Shown here: positions 9,692 to 20,420 of the stretch, piece after piece | Position numbering within the stretch: position 1 is the stretch's first letter | Layout: each line of letters opens with the position of its first letter | Origin: a bacterium | GTDB taxonomy: Bacteria; Armatimonadota; Chthonomonadetes; Chthonomonadales; JAMCWF01 | Reading direction: 5' to 3' | DNA: 36,913 bases | Assembly: GCA_021842405.1 (NCBI GenBank) | Contig: JAKBZR010000026.1 | Span: 1-36,913, forward strand | Program-made: the position numbers and the translations under genes | The notes under the pieces: generated by a model | What the model was told of the DNA's origin: nothing | What the model saw: only the letters and a program-made list of their open reading frames with translations | Databases searched by the model: none

Positions 9692-10537
9692 ATGCTGGGC
9701 GATGAAAGGGCGGCCGTGTGGGGCACACCGGAACGCAAATTCCGCTATCTTGGTTTTATCATCTGCATTATTCTGGGGGTTGGACTGGGAATCTGGCACA
9801 ACCTGCTGCTGAGACACCACCGCACCGACCCGGTGGAGAGCGTGGTGCGGTTGGTAACCCGCCCCACGTTGAAAGCGGGACACGCCGTGGATCGCTGGTT
9901 CGATCGCCAGGTCGGATGGCTGTTTCATGGGAAAACAATGGCCACCGAAAATCGGCGCCTGCGTGCTGAGGTCGCTGCGCTCAAAGCCCAGGTCGCCGCC
10001 CTTCAAGAAGCCGACATCGAAAACCAGCAGCTCCGCACCGCCCTTCATTTCGTCAATCGTTTCCACCCACATCCACTCGGCGCCGATGTCATTGCGGTGC
10101 GCCCCATTCCTCTCTTCAACACCCTGGTGGTGGATGCCGGATCGGTCGAGGGCGTGAAGACGGAGCAGGCGGTAGTGGTTCCGCAGGGATTGATAGGGCA
10201 GGTCTACGCGGTGAATCGAAATACGGCCGATGTGTTGATGCTGACCGACACCAGCTCGGCGGTGGGCGTGATGGTACAGCGAGCCGGTTCCCGCGCGATG
10301 GGCATCGGTTACGGGACTGGGGCGCCGCAGCTCCAGATCAAAAATCTGCCCCGCAAGACCGATATCAAGGTCGGCGATACCATCGTCTCTTCCGGATTGG
10401 GCGGCGTCTATCCAAAGGGGCTGATCGTGGGCCAGGTGACCTCCATCGCGCAGGATCGGGGCGGATTCAGCGAGCGCGCTTTCGTCCAGCCGGCGGTGGA
10501 TTTCAATCATCTCGAGCAGGTCTACATTTTAAGATGA
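9692..10537 (+). CDS. mreC: cell-shape protein MreC
   Basis: MreC is the periplasmic scaffold linking MreB filaments to the elongation PBP and RodA. The 281-residue protein has one membrane segment (about 20-38, YLGFIICIILGVGLGIW) and a coiled coil (about 82-118, ENRRLRAEVAALKAQVAALQ). The twin beta-barrel domain follows, with the recurring DAGSVEGVKTEQAVV, GLIGQVY and GDTIVSSGLGGVYPKGLIVG. ATG 9692 is taken as the start; GTG 9716 (VWGTPE) is an alternative. Its stop overlaps the mreD start by 4 nt (ATGA), so the two are translationally coupled. Confidence 0.95.
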   Translation: MLGDERAAVWGTPERKFRYLGFIICIILGVGLGIWHNLLLRHHRTDPVESVVRLVTRPTLKAGHAVDRWFDRQVGWLFHGKTMATENRRLRAEVAALKAQVAALQEADIENQQLRTALHFVNRFHPHPLGADVIAVRPIPLFNTLVVDAGSVEGVKTEQAVVVPQGLIGQVYAVNRNTADVLMLTDTSSAVGVMVQRAGSRAMGIGYGTGAPQLQIKNLPRKTDIKVGDTIVSSGLGGVYPKGLIVGQVTSIAQDRGGFSERAFVQPAVDFNHLEQVYILR

Positions 10538-11028
10538 CGGCCCGATTTCAACTTCTGCGAGCGATCATCTTGCTCATCTTCGCCGCGTTCCTGCAGGGAA
10601 TGTGGGCGAATGCGATGCGTATCGGTTGGGCGGAACCCAACTTCATCCTCACCTTTATGCTGGTCGCCGGCCTCTTCGCCGATCTGCAAGCGGCGCCCTG
10701 GCTCGGTTTTGCGGCCGGACTGATCGAATCCTCCTTCCTCTCCGTCTATCTCGGTAGCTACCTGGTCAGCCGGTCGCTGGCTACGGCCGGGGTGGCGTTG
10801 CTCGGTGATCGCTTTTATATTGATCGCGTGGAGGCGGCCATTCCAGTCGTCGGGATCGGGACACTGTTGACCGAGGGGTTGTTTTATCTTTTCGCGCCTC
10901 AATACCCTTTCACGGTTTGGGGAGCTCGAGTGCTTGGAGAGGCGGTCTATAATGTAGCGCTGGCGATTCCAGCGTTTATACTGCTTCACCGATTCCTGCG
11001 GCGTCGTCGGGCCGCGCTCGCCCATTGA
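10534..11028 (+). CDS. mreD: rod-shape-determining membrane protein MreD
   Basis: This is a 164-residue integral membrane protein of the elongasome. Several hydrophobic segments are visible (about 8-24, 36-50, 54-68, 84-94, 102-118, 134-152), consistent with the usual 5-6 TM segments. It starts inside the mreC stop codon. It ends 16 nt before the convergent mutS stop, and no hairpin is visible between them. Sequence conservation in MreD is low, so the call rests mainly on gene order and topology. Confidence 0.9.
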   Translation: MTARFQLLRAIILLIFAAFLQGMWANAMRIGWAEPNFILTFMLVAGLFADLQAAPWLGFAAGLIESSFLSVYLGSYLVSRSLATAGVALLGDRFYIDRVEAAIPVVGIGTLLTEGLFYLFAPQYPFTVWGARVLGEAVYNVALAIPAFILLHRFLRRRRAALAH

Positions 11029-11044
11029 TCGGCCGTGTTAGAGC

Positions 11045-13738
<2,694 letters not shown>

Positions 13739-13745
13739 GGTCAAA

Positions 13746-13774
13746 AGTATACTGGTTGGCCAGACGGCCGTCAA
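13746..13774 (-). promoter_or_regulatory. mutS promoter, leaderless type
   Basis: On the minus strand TTGACG (13774-13769), a 17-nt spacer and TATACT (13751-13746) are followed by only 7 nt before ATG 13738. A transcript beginning 6-8 nt past the -10 box would start at or next to the A of the start codon. The -35 box lies exactly 8 nt from the left end of the repeat element at 13783. Confidence 0.8.
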
Positions 13775-13782
13775 GGTGGAGT

Positions 13783-13911
13783 AAGAGTTCAGTTCTCTGG
13801 GTAATTTAGGCAGCAGGCTTTACCCCAATAGCAATAATCAACTCCATCCTCCCCTCGGGGGAGGGCAGGGGTGGGGGCGAACGAAAATCACTCCCATAAA
13901 ACTGAACTCTT
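13783..13911 (+). repeat. AAGAGTTCAGTT element, full copy 1 (subtype a)
   Basis: This 129-bp element has imperfect inverted ends: left AAGAGTTCAGTTCTCTGGG, right end complement AAGAGTTCAGTTTTATGGG. Its core contains GGGGGAGGGCAGGGGTGGGGG (13857-13877 on the plus strand), a four-run G-quadruplex motif. The left half (GTAATTTAGGCAGCAGGCTT) is shared with copy 4 at 30054. No target duplication is evident and it encodes nothing, as in a MITE. It lies between divergent mutS and the RHS fragment, 8 nt from the -35 box on each side. Confidence 0.85.
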
Positions 13912-13919
13912 TCGGCAAC

Positions 13920-13947
13920 TTGACAAAGCTGAAATGGGTGTTATAAT
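13920..13947 (+). promoter_or_regulatory. consensus promoter of the RHS fragment, leaderless type
   Basis: TTGACA (13920-13925), a 16-nt spacer and TATAAT (13942-13947) match consensus at all twelve box positions. The ATG of the following ORF is only 8 nt past the -10 box. The -35 begins 8 nt after the end of repeat copy 1. Confidence 0.8.
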
Positions 13948-13955
13948 CAATTCAG

Positions 13956-15125
13956 ATGTTGCGATCCGGTAGTGGGAAGAGGCTTACGCTCACGAAGGTT
14001 CAAGCGATGGCTGACGCAACCGGTTTTACACCTCATCAGCACCGATATTCGGCTTACTCCAGGAGGGGCAGCGCGGGCGACCTCCAACCAAGCTCCACGC
14101 ACCCTGATACCATCAGATGTCACCTATCCAGCCGGGCCGATCGGTGTGGCGGCTCGTTTACGACCACCTACTCGGCGGACGGGATGCGGCAGAAAAAGGT
14201 CAACTCTTCGGGAACCGTTATCTTTGTTCGTGACGGCCAGAATGTTTTGATCGAGACGGACGCCAATCTGATTACCCAGGCTCACTACACCGATTCCCCC
14301 GGCGAGTGGGATGGATTGGCATCGGAGCGAAGGGGCTCAACCAGCAACTTTTACGGGTTCGATCAACAGTCAAACAGTCGCATTCTGGTTTCAATTGGTG
14401 GTAATATCACCGACGGCTACCTGTACAAAGCCTTCGGTGAGGAGCTTCTGGTTTCGGGAACGACGGTCAACCCGCTGCGGTTCGGCGGCGAGGTTGGGTA
14501 CTACCGTGACATCGCGAGCAGGTTGTACGTAAGGGCGAGGCACCTTCGGACTGATCTGGGACGGTGGATGAGCCGGGATCCGATCGGGTTCAAAGGTGGG
14601 TGGCATTTATACCAGTATGTTGTGAATGCGCCGGTGTTGTTTACTGATCCTACGGGGTTACAGTGGTGGCGTTGGCCTTGCTGCAACCCTGCGATAAAGC
14701 TGTGCTGTCAAAAGCCCAAACTTTCACCGATAGAAGCTGCCATTTGGAGTTGTATAAAGCCTGAGATAAGTATCGGCCCTAGCTTACCAATTCCAAATTC
14801 GGGCAATACCAATGAGTGTATTTATAATTTCTGTGTTCAGTTCACGAAGTTAACCCTTCTTAGTTGGTGCAATAGTGATTTGAACGGTCTGTTTGAAAGA
14901 TTTGGTGTTGAACTTCCACCCGGCGTGCATATTGGGATCGGCATCTGTGATTGTATCGCTGACGCGATCTGTAAGGCACAAACAAGTGTTCATAGTATGT
15001 TTGATATATGTAAGGGTGCAAGCGATATTAATGGTTGCATGAACTGTTGCGACAATATTGCTAATGCGGCAGGAATATCACCTGGTTTTTGCTATAGGTT
15101 GATTTGTTCGCAGAAACCAATATGA
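13956..15125 (+). CDS. truncated RHS-repeat core with a Cys-rich C-terminal tail (possible toxin tip)
   Basis: Residues from about 70 to 236 match the end of RHS/YD-repeat proteins: RHS-like strands, YKAFGE, then LYVRARHLRTDLGRWMSRDPIGF and the closing DPTGL. Full RHS proteins exceed 1000 residues; only the last 170 or so of the core remain, and the first 65 residues do not look RHS-like. After DPTGL comes a tail of about 155 residues with 17 cysteines (CC, GICDCI, GCMNCC) and no family that I recognise. RHS proteins usually carry a polymorphic toxin at this position. The ORF has a consensus promoter and a leaderless start, so it may be expressed despite lacking a secretion module. Base composition turns AT-rich over the tail. 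It could be an orphan tip or a decaying remnant. Confidence 0.65.
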   Translation: MLRSGSGKRLTLTKVQAMADATGFTPHQHRYSAYSRRGSAGDLQPSSTHPDTIRCHLSSRADRCGGSFTTTYSADGMRQKKVNSSGTVIFVRDGQNVLIETDANLITQAHYTDSPGEWDGLASERRGSTSNFYGFDQQSNSRILVSIGGNITDGYLYKAFGEELLVSGTTVNPLRFGGEVGYYRDIASRLYVRARHLRTDLGRWMSRDPIGFKGGWHLYQYVVNAPVLFTDPTGLQWWRWPCCNPAIKLCCQKPKLSPIEAAIWSCIKPEISIGPSLPIPNSGNTNECIYNFCVQFTKLTLLSWCNSDLNGLFERFGVELPPGVHIGIGICDCIADAICKAQTSVHSMFDICKGASDINGCMNCCDNIANAAGISPGFCYRLICSQKPI

Positions 15126-15358
15126 TCCCCATTGAAAAAGAATTTTGCAATGAGTTCGTAATGGTGCGTTGTGACACAGCAATTGGATATAAATAGAGTC
15201 GAGTGATAGGCTATCATAAAGAGACGAAGTTAGTTGTGGCCGTTTTTCCTTGATGCTTTGATCTCGATCAGAATTCTTGCTAAGACGCTTCTAAGAACAG
15301 AAGGGAGTGTCCTGCCTGAGAGGGAAGATCATAATTAATTAGAGAGGAGATATAATTA
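15126..15358. other. AT-rich spacer between RHS tail and lipoprotein gene
   Basis: No ORF or terminator is convincing here. A short perfect palindrome, TGATAG-G-CTATCA (15204-15216), is the only notable structure and might be a binding site. Confidence 0.3.
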
Positions 15359-16024
15359 ATGCGATTTAATTATATTTCAATCCCAATCGTTATGTTTTTC
15401 GTCGGCATATTGACTGGTTGCCAACATGACAATCTGAATAACCGAAGAAGTAGCGGTATTAAATGGAATACTGTTGCCCAATGGGAACCTATATATTATA
15501 AAGGACGAAATATTATAAAAGTAGGTGATTATAATTTGGTTTTTCCAGTTACTTTGCCAAATCATATTAATCCTCTTGGTAATAGAGGGTTAATGGGGAT
15601 ATATACTCAAAAGAGAATTAATTATTTAGTGGTTTCTTTTTATTTTGACGTTGAACATGAGGAATTCATACGTAGATGGGCCGTTAAAATGAAAAAAAAT
15701 TTATGGATTCCAGAGAAAGATTTCCTCGGTAAACCGAAGTACGGATCATCCGGAATTAATGATAATAAAATATGGAATTACGACATAGAGGCGAATACGA
15801 TTTATGGCAGGATCGGCATTAACTTTAGCGGCGCTCCGAATGATCCTAACGAAAAGACAGCTCTAATGAAAGGAAAGCAATACAAAATGTCCAATAATTA
15901 TTTTAAGCTTATTTATGCGTTATGGGGGCGATACTCACCGGTAAAAGGAATCAAGCGACTAATTGAACTAGATATAAAGTATCCAATAGAGCATAACCAA
16001 CAATCTCATAGCAAAATTAAATAG
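15359..16024 (+). CDS. AT-rich lipoprotein of unknown function (possible immunity partner)
   Basis: This 221-residue protein starts with a lipoprotein signal, MRFNYISIPIVMFFVGILTGC, in which LTGC (18-21) is the lipobox with the acylated Cys at 21. AGAGGAG 8 nt upstream fixes the ATG. The mature part is rich in Tyr, Asn, Lys and Ile, with alternating hydrophobics that suggest beta-strands (YLVVSFYFDV, KVGDYNLVFPV). No family was recognised. The gene is much more AT-rich than the chromosome around it, a sign of transfer. It follows the RHS tail on the same strand, where immunity genes of polymorphic toxins normally lie, and some immunity proteins are lipoproteins. That role is inference only. 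Confidence 0.7.
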   Translation: MRFNYISIPIVMFFVGILTGCQHDNLNNRRSSGIKWNTVAQWEPIYYKGRNIIKVGDYNLVFPVTLPNHINPLGNRGLMGIYTQKRINYLVVSFYFDVEHEEFIRRWAVKMKKNLWIPEKDFLGKPKYGSSGINDNKIWNYDIEANTIYGRIGINFSGAPNDPNEKTALMKGKQYKMSNNYFKLIYALWGRYSPVKGIKRLIELDIKYPIEHNQQSHSKIK

Positions 16025-16244
16025 TTGCTTCGTTAATGCAAGATTATTATATTCAATTATAAAAGAGCCTGTCCGACAAACGCATAATATTAGAGGGGAC
16101 TCCAAATAGTTTACATAACAATTATATTATATCGCTCGAAATAACATTGCGATGTCAATTATTTAATGTTCCCAGTAATAACCCCAAACAGACCACGCTG
16201 ATGTCGAATTTAATAGCTCTTAAAACCGCTTCGGCGATCATAAA
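16025..16244. other. AT-rich spacer upstream of the radical SAM gene
   Basis: This stretch was searched for a short peptide precursor that could serve the radical SAM protein. None was convincing; the best plus-strand candidate is 8 codons. GAGCCTGTCCGACAAA near 16066 resembles an insertion-sequence end, but no partner repeat was found. Confidence 0.3.
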
Positions 16245-17111
16245 ATGCAAGTGTTAGGCAATACAAAACTTAATCATATATCATTCAAAAGCTGCCTCTA
16301 TAAACTACTGGGGAGCAGACGCCTGTTGCAGCTCTGGTACAAAACCAAAAGAGAGTGCATCATCCCATCAAAAGACTTTCGACTGTTCACCGGCCCGATC
16401 AAGAAGGAAGATAAGAATGAAGTCTTTCTCTGGCATATCCCCTCCTGTCGTTCCGTCCGGCTCGACCCGGTGGCGGCCGATCTGATGCGCCTTGCAACCG
16501 CTTCACCAAGCGAGGCAAAAGAGATCATTCCAACCATAGCCCGAAATCATTCCGCCGAAGGGCTGGCCGAAGGTTTTCAATCCCACGCTACCCTGCTCGC
16601 CTGGTTCAACGGACGGACCACTCCTCCCCCATCAACAATGGAGCCTCCGCCGCAAAAGGGCGAGCTGCTGATATTCGGCAACCTCGTCTGCAATCTGAGG
16701 TGTCCCTACTGCCTCTCCAGAGATGCAAGAGAAGAGGCGGACAAGGGCAAGGCTCCCAAGCTTATGCCGATCGAGACGGCAAAGCGGAGCATCCGGTTCA
16801 TCGCTGAAAAGATGGCCGGCAAGGCCGAGCACATCTACATCAACTTCACCTTGGGCGGCGAGCCGCTGCTTTCGTTCGACCGGTACCGGCTGCTGCGCGA
16901 CTACTGCAGTGAAGTATCGGACGAATTCGGTATACCGGTCACCCTCAATATGAACACGAACGGCACTGTCTTCACCGACGGGTTCATTGAATACTGCGAG
17001 CAAAACGGGGTGCAGATGGCGGTCTCCCTTGACGGCTCCCGTGAGATACACGATGCGATGCGGCCGTTCCAATCCGGCGAAGGCAGCTATGACGCTCTTG
17101 TTTGTGCGTAG
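16245..17111 (+). CDS. radical SAM protein of the SPASM maturase type, C-terminally truncated
   Basis: The 288-residue product has an N-terminal region of about 125 residues that could be a peptide-binding module (VRLDPVAADLMRL). The radical SAM core then begins: CNLRCPYC supplies the CxxxCxxC that holds the catalytic 4Fe-4S cluster, GGEPLL is the SAM-binding GGE motif, and NMNTNGT and VSLDGSREIHDAMRPF follow. Such maturases normally run to 400 residues or more and end in a Cys-rich SPASM domain. Here the frame stops right after GSYDALVCA, with neither the last barrel strands nor any SPASM cysteine, and no other frame downstream restores them. It is therefore probably a truncated remnant. The start is uncertain because no ribosome-binding site is visible. 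Confidence 0.75.
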   Translation: MQVLGNTKLNHISFKSCLYKLLGSRRLLQLWYKTKRECIIPSKDFRLFTGPIKKEDKNEVFLWHIPSCRSVRLDPVAADLMRLATASPSEAKEIIPTIARNHSAEGLAEGFQSHATLLAWFNGRTTPPPSTMEPPPQKGELLIFGNLVCNLRCPYCLSRDAREEADKGKAPKLMPIETAKRSIRFIAEKMAGKAEHIYINFTLGGEPLLSFDRYRLLRDYCSEVSDEFGIPVTLNMNTNGTVFTDGFIEYCEQNGVQMAVSLDGSREIHDAMRPFQSGEGSYDALVCA

Positions 17112-17252
17112 ATCGCTATACCCTACCGGAAAGCTAGCGAATAATCCTTCAGCCCAGACTCAGCATCAAGCGGGATCGCCGGTGAGGGCCGGCGAGGTAT
17201 AATCCCAGCAAGCCCGCGAATTATTCGGGTTGAGACACGCTGAACCGAAGGC
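17112..17252 (+). promoter_or_regulatory. upstream region of the glycosyltransferase gene
   Basis: A perfect TATAAT lies at 17198-17203, about 50 nt before the ATG. No -35 box is clear, and a GC-rich hairpin (CGCCGG-TGAGGG-CCGGCG, 17177-17194) occupies the spacer position instead. That would suit an activator-dependent or hairpin-modulated promoter, or may be chance. Confidence 0.35.
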
Positions 17253-18440
17253 ATGGGCGCTGTGGTGCCGATCGAACCGCTAATTTTTAACACCATTTTC
17301 GGCGTTTTGCTGATTGCAACCAGCGTCTATTGCTGGCTTTGCCTGTACGCCGCCGACGATTGGCGGCGCGCCTCGGTGGAAGCAGAGACCGATTACCCGA
17401 CCATCACTCTCTTCAAGCCGATCTGCGGCGAAGATCCGGAGCTGCTGGATAATCTGAGATCGTTTTGCCGTCAAGACTATCCCCGTTTTCAAATACTGAT
17501 TGGCGCCCTGGAAGAGGACGATCCCGGCTTGAGCGCCGCCCTTCAACTCCAATCGGAGTGGCCGGAATTGGACTTGAAGGTTATCAGCGGCCGCCCGCCG
17601 GCCGGATGCAACCTGAAGGTTTCAACCCTCGCGATGATGAGCGCCTTCGCAACCGGTGATATATGGGTGCTGTCCGACAGCGATATGCGGGCGAAACCGG
17701 ACTACCTCCGCCGGGTGACGGCGCCTTTTCGCGACCCGGCGGTCGGGCTGGTGACCTGCCCCTATCGGGGAATCAAGGCGCTCGGCGCCGCCTCCCGGTT
17801 GGAGGCGCTGGGGATCGGCGCCGATTTCATGCCGAGCGTGCTTCTAACCCGGAAAATGGAGGGGATGAGCTTTGCATTCGGATCCACCATCGCGATACGG
17901 CGCGCCGTAATGAATGAGATCGGAGGCTTTACTGCCATCGCCGACGTCTTGGCCGACGACTACTGGCTGGGGCGGCATACCGCCAATCTGGGCTACCGGG
18001 TCGTTCTCTCCGACTACGGAATGGATTGTGTGCTCGGCCATGAGCGGTTAAAAGCGATGTTGGCGCGACGGCTTCGCTGGGCAAAGACGGTGCGGGTTTG
18101 CATGCCGGCCGGCTACGCCGGACTGGCCATCACCTACTCAATTGCAATTGCGTTGTCGGCCCTATTGATTCATCCGACGGCGCTCATCTTATGGCTGGCG
18201 GCGGTCGCCCTGCTCAGCCGCATCGTGACGGTCGGAATGATCTCGTTTTTAGCCACAAAGGATTTTACGGTCATCCGCAATTTATGGCTACTGCCGATCA
18301 ATGATATACTAAGCTTAGTGATCTGGGCGATCAGCTTTTTCGGCAATACGATTACCTGGCGCGGGCAGCGATTCTTTCTGCTTAAAGATGGGCGGCTGCA
18401 GCCGATCCAAAGCTCCAATAGACAGGAAACCATGTTATGA
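17253..18440 (+). CDS. ceramide glucosyltransferase-like family-2/21 glycosyltransferase (HpnI-like)
   Basis: This 395-residue membrane enzyme is predicted to transfer a sugar from a nucleotide donor to a lipid acceptor. It has an N-terminal membrane segment (about 11-31), a cytosolic GT-A domain and two to three C-terminal membrane segments (about 288-320, 345-370). The metal- and donor-binding DSDMR is at about 149-153, the catalytic-base region is DVLADDYWLG, and RRLRW (about 274) is the processive-type (Q/R)xxRW. Length and motif order match bacterial ceramide glucosyltransferase homologues, including HpnI of hopanoid synthesis. No hopanoid genes are nearby, so the acceptor is unknown. 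The stop overlaps the mscS start by 4 nt. AAGG just ahead of the ATG supports the start. Confidence 0.85.
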   Translation: MGAVVPIEPLIFNTIFGVLLIATSVYCWLCLYAADDWRRASVEAETDYPTITLFKPICGEDPELLDNLRSFCRQDYPRFQILIGALEEDDPGLSAALQLQSEWPELDLKVISGRPPAGCNLKVSTLAMMSAFATGDIWVLSDSDMRAKPDYLRRVTAPFRDPAVGLVTCPYRGIKALGAASRLEALGIGADFMPSVLLTRKMEGMSFAFGSTIAIRRAVMNEIGGFTAIADVLADDYWLGRHTANLGYRVVLSDYGMDCVLGHERLKAMLARRLRWAKTVRVCMPAGYAGLAITYSIAIALSALLIHPTALILWLAAVALLSRIVTVGMISFLATKDFTVIRNLWLLPINDILSLVIWAISFFGNTITWRGQRFFLLKDGRLQPIQSSNRQETML

Positions 18441-19264
18441 GCCATCTCTTCAGCTCTCAATTTTGGCAAAAGATAATCGCCGACGCCGAGCGGAATGCCT
18501 TCACCGACGGCTGGGCCGTCTTTCAGATACTGGTCTTCTACCTGGTGCTGAGGATCATCATCAATCGGGTTCTCATCCGAGTAATCCGCCGTATTACCGA
18601 AAAGGGGATCGCCTCCGCCGAGCATCGGGCGCGGGTGACCACCCTTGAGAACATCATCTGGAGCACCGCCAATGTGATATTGGCGATCATGTTCGGCATT
18701 ATGCTTTTACGGGCGCTGGGGGTGGATATCACGCCGATCCTCACCACGGCTGGAATTGCCGGCCTGGCGATTGGATTGGGATCCCAAAAGCTGTTTCAAG
18801 ACACGATTTCTGGGTTTTTGCTCATTTCCGAGAACCAGTTCGTGGTAGGCGAGTACGTGACCATCGGAACGGTCACCGGGGTGGTAGCCGAGGTTGGAAT
18901 GCGCACCACCTGGATTCGCGAGGACAGCGGTAAATTAACCATAATCACGAACGGATCCATCACTCAAGTGACCAACCATTCCCGCGGCCCTTTGGTAACA
19001 TGGATTGATATCGGTTTGGCGCCCGGGTGCGATATGGCGGCCGCAGTGGAAGCGCTGACTCAATGCGGCAAGACGATCTACGAGCAGCACCCGGATAATT
19101 TTCAGGAAGCGCCGTCGGTGCAGGGCGTCATCTCAATTGACGGCGCCAAGATCGTCATTCGGGTTGCGGTCAACGCTCCGCTGGGCGCTCTTTCAACCGC
19201 TCAGTCATTGGTCCGCACCGAAATTTATTCGACCCTGCCGCAAAAAGGGTTCGCAATAGTCTGA
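18437..19264 (+). CDS. small-conductance mechanosensitive channel (MscS family)
   Basis: The 275-residue channel opens under membrane tension to release solutes. Three TM segments are visible (about 27-45, 72-92, and the pore-lining TM3 at 97-125). TM3 is the Gly/Ala-rich AGIAGLAIGLGSQKLFQDTISG, the hallmark of the family. The beta domain follows (FVVGEYVTIGTVTGVVAEVGMRTTWIR) and then the alpha/beta vestibule domain. It starts inside the glycosyltransferase stop codon (ATGTTATGA region), so the two are co-translated. Linking a lipid glycosyltransferase with a tension sensor may reflect envelope maintenance, but that is inference. Confidence 0.93.
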   Translation: MSHLFSSQFWQKIIADAERNAFTDGWAVFQILVFYLVLRIIINRVLIRVIRRITEKGIASAEHRARVTTLENIIWSTANVILAIMFGIMLLRALGVDITPILTTAGIAGLAIGLGSQKLFQDTISGFLLISENQFVVGEYVTIGTVTGVVAEVGMRTTWIREDSGKLTIITNGSITQVTNHSRGPLVTWIDIGLAPGCDMAAAVEALTQCGKTIYEQHPDNFQEAPSVQGVISIDGAKIVIRVAVNAPLGALSTAQSLVRTEIYSTLPQKGFAIV

Positions 19265-19297
19265 AATATTTTGTATAATCGGATGCGTCAGTAAGGA

Positions 19298-19325
19298 ATG
19301 AGTACAGTTTTGCGGGGAATTTAGG
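19298..19325 (+). repeat. left-end fragment of an AAGAGTTCAGTT element fused to a GGCGGGAATGACGA repeat
   Basis: ATGAGTACAGTTTTGCGGGGAATTTAGG matches the left end of copies 1 and 4, then switches without a gap into GGCGGGAATGACGAAGCGGTGGGCTCC (19324-19350). That is the same tail as the hairpin repeat at 8373. The join shows that the two repeat classes recombine or insert into each other. Confidence 0.65.
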
Positions 19326-19456
19326 CGGGAATGACGAAGCGGTGGGCTCCGTTTCGTTTTTCAATAATCGCTTAAATCACTCAGATAAGGTATTTAATGA
19401 CAGAGCCGTTTAGCGAGGGAGCGTAAGATCTTGCCGCCAAATGGGGAAAGGCGTTC

Positions 19457-20416
19457 ATGAAAATATCGGAGCGGAAAGCGGAAGCGCTGGTAGCGCTGCT
19501 CTTCCTGTTGCCAAACTTCGTCGGCTTCCTTTTTTTTACGTCGGTGCCGGTATTGGCCTCCCTCTACTTCAGCTTCACCCACTGGGACCTCTTTCACCGC
19601 CCCCAATTTGTCGGCCTGCAAAACTTCATCAGCCTGCTGGGATTTTCGCACCAGGGCGGTAAGCTGGTCGCCAACGACCCCTTCTTCTGGCAGTACCTCT
19701 ACAACACCGTCTTTCTGATGATCGGCATCCCCTTCACCATCGCCGGCTCGCTGGTGCTGGCCATCACGCTCAATCGCAAGATGCGGGGCGTCGTTCTGTA
19801 CCGCACGATCTACTTTCTGCCCACCATCACGGCCGGAGTGGCGGTTTTAATCGTCTGGAAGTGGCTGTATAACACCGATATCGGCCTGTTTAACGTCATT
19901 ATTGACGATCTGGGCATCTGGCTCCATATCCACCTGCCCTCCCTCTTTCCGGTCGCGTTCACCGGACCGGACTGGCTGGGCCGGGTGGAATGGGCAAAGC
20001 CCTCGCTAATTATCATGGGCTTTATGATGAGCGTGGGCGGCGGCAATATGATCCTCTACTTGGCCGCGTTGCAGGGAGTGCCGCGCGAACTCTATGAGGC
20101 GGCGAATCTCGACGGGGCATCGGGATGGCAGCAATTCCGCCATATCACCTGGCCGCTCATCAGCCCGACCACCTTCTTCATCGGAATCATGAGCTTAATT
20201 TCCGGCTTTCAAGGCGGCTTTGTGACCTCTTACGTTATGACGCAGGGCGGGCCGGCCGGCTCAACCACCACCATCGAGTACTACATTTTCAATAAAGGGT
20301 TCACCATGTTCAATATGGGATACGCCTCCGCCATCGCCTGGTTTCTGTTTCTGGTCATTCTCGTCATCACACTGCTCACCTACCGTTACGGCGGCCGTAC
20401 CGTGACCTACGCTTAG
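19457..20416 (+). CDS. carbohydrate ABC transporter permease, MalF/UgpA type
   Basis: This 319-residue inner-membrane subunit belongs to a CUT1 sugar importer. Six TM segments are visible, the first at about 12-35 (LVALLFLLPNFVGFLFFTSVPVLASLYFSF). The cytoplasmic EAA loop that contacts the ATPase is ELYEAANLDGASGWQQFRHITWP (about 211-233). GGAAAGG precedes the ATG. It is followed at once by the MalG-type partner. No solute-binding protein or ATPase gene is nearby, so specificity cannot be inferred; the ATPase may be a shared MsmK/UgpC type encoded elsewhere. Confidence 0.92.
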   Translation: MKISERKAEALVALLFLLPNFVGFLFFTSVPVLASLYFSFTHWDLFHRPQFVGLQNFISLLGFSHQGGKLVANDPFFWQYLYNTVFLMIGIPFTIAGSLVLAITLNRKMRGVVLYRTIYFLPTITAGVAVLIVWKWLYNTDIGLFNVIIDDLGIWLHIHLPSLFPVAFTGPDWLGRVEWAKPSLIIMGFMMSVGGGNMILYLAALQGVPRELYEAANLDGASGWQQFRHITWPLISPTTFFIGIMSLISGFQGGFVTSYVMTQGGPAGSTTTIEYYIFNKGFTMFNMGYASAIAWFLFLVILVITLLTYRYGGRTVTYA

Positions 20417-20420
20417 CGTG

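Noticed and set aside
13783-13911. CRISPR array or protein-coding mobile element at the repeats
   Set aside because: Copies are single and widely separated, lack spacers and carry no credible ORF.
16066-16081. GAGCCTGTCCGACAAA as an insertion-sequence terminus
   Set aside because: It resembles ends of some IS families, but no matching inverted copy, transposase fragment or target duplication was found around it.
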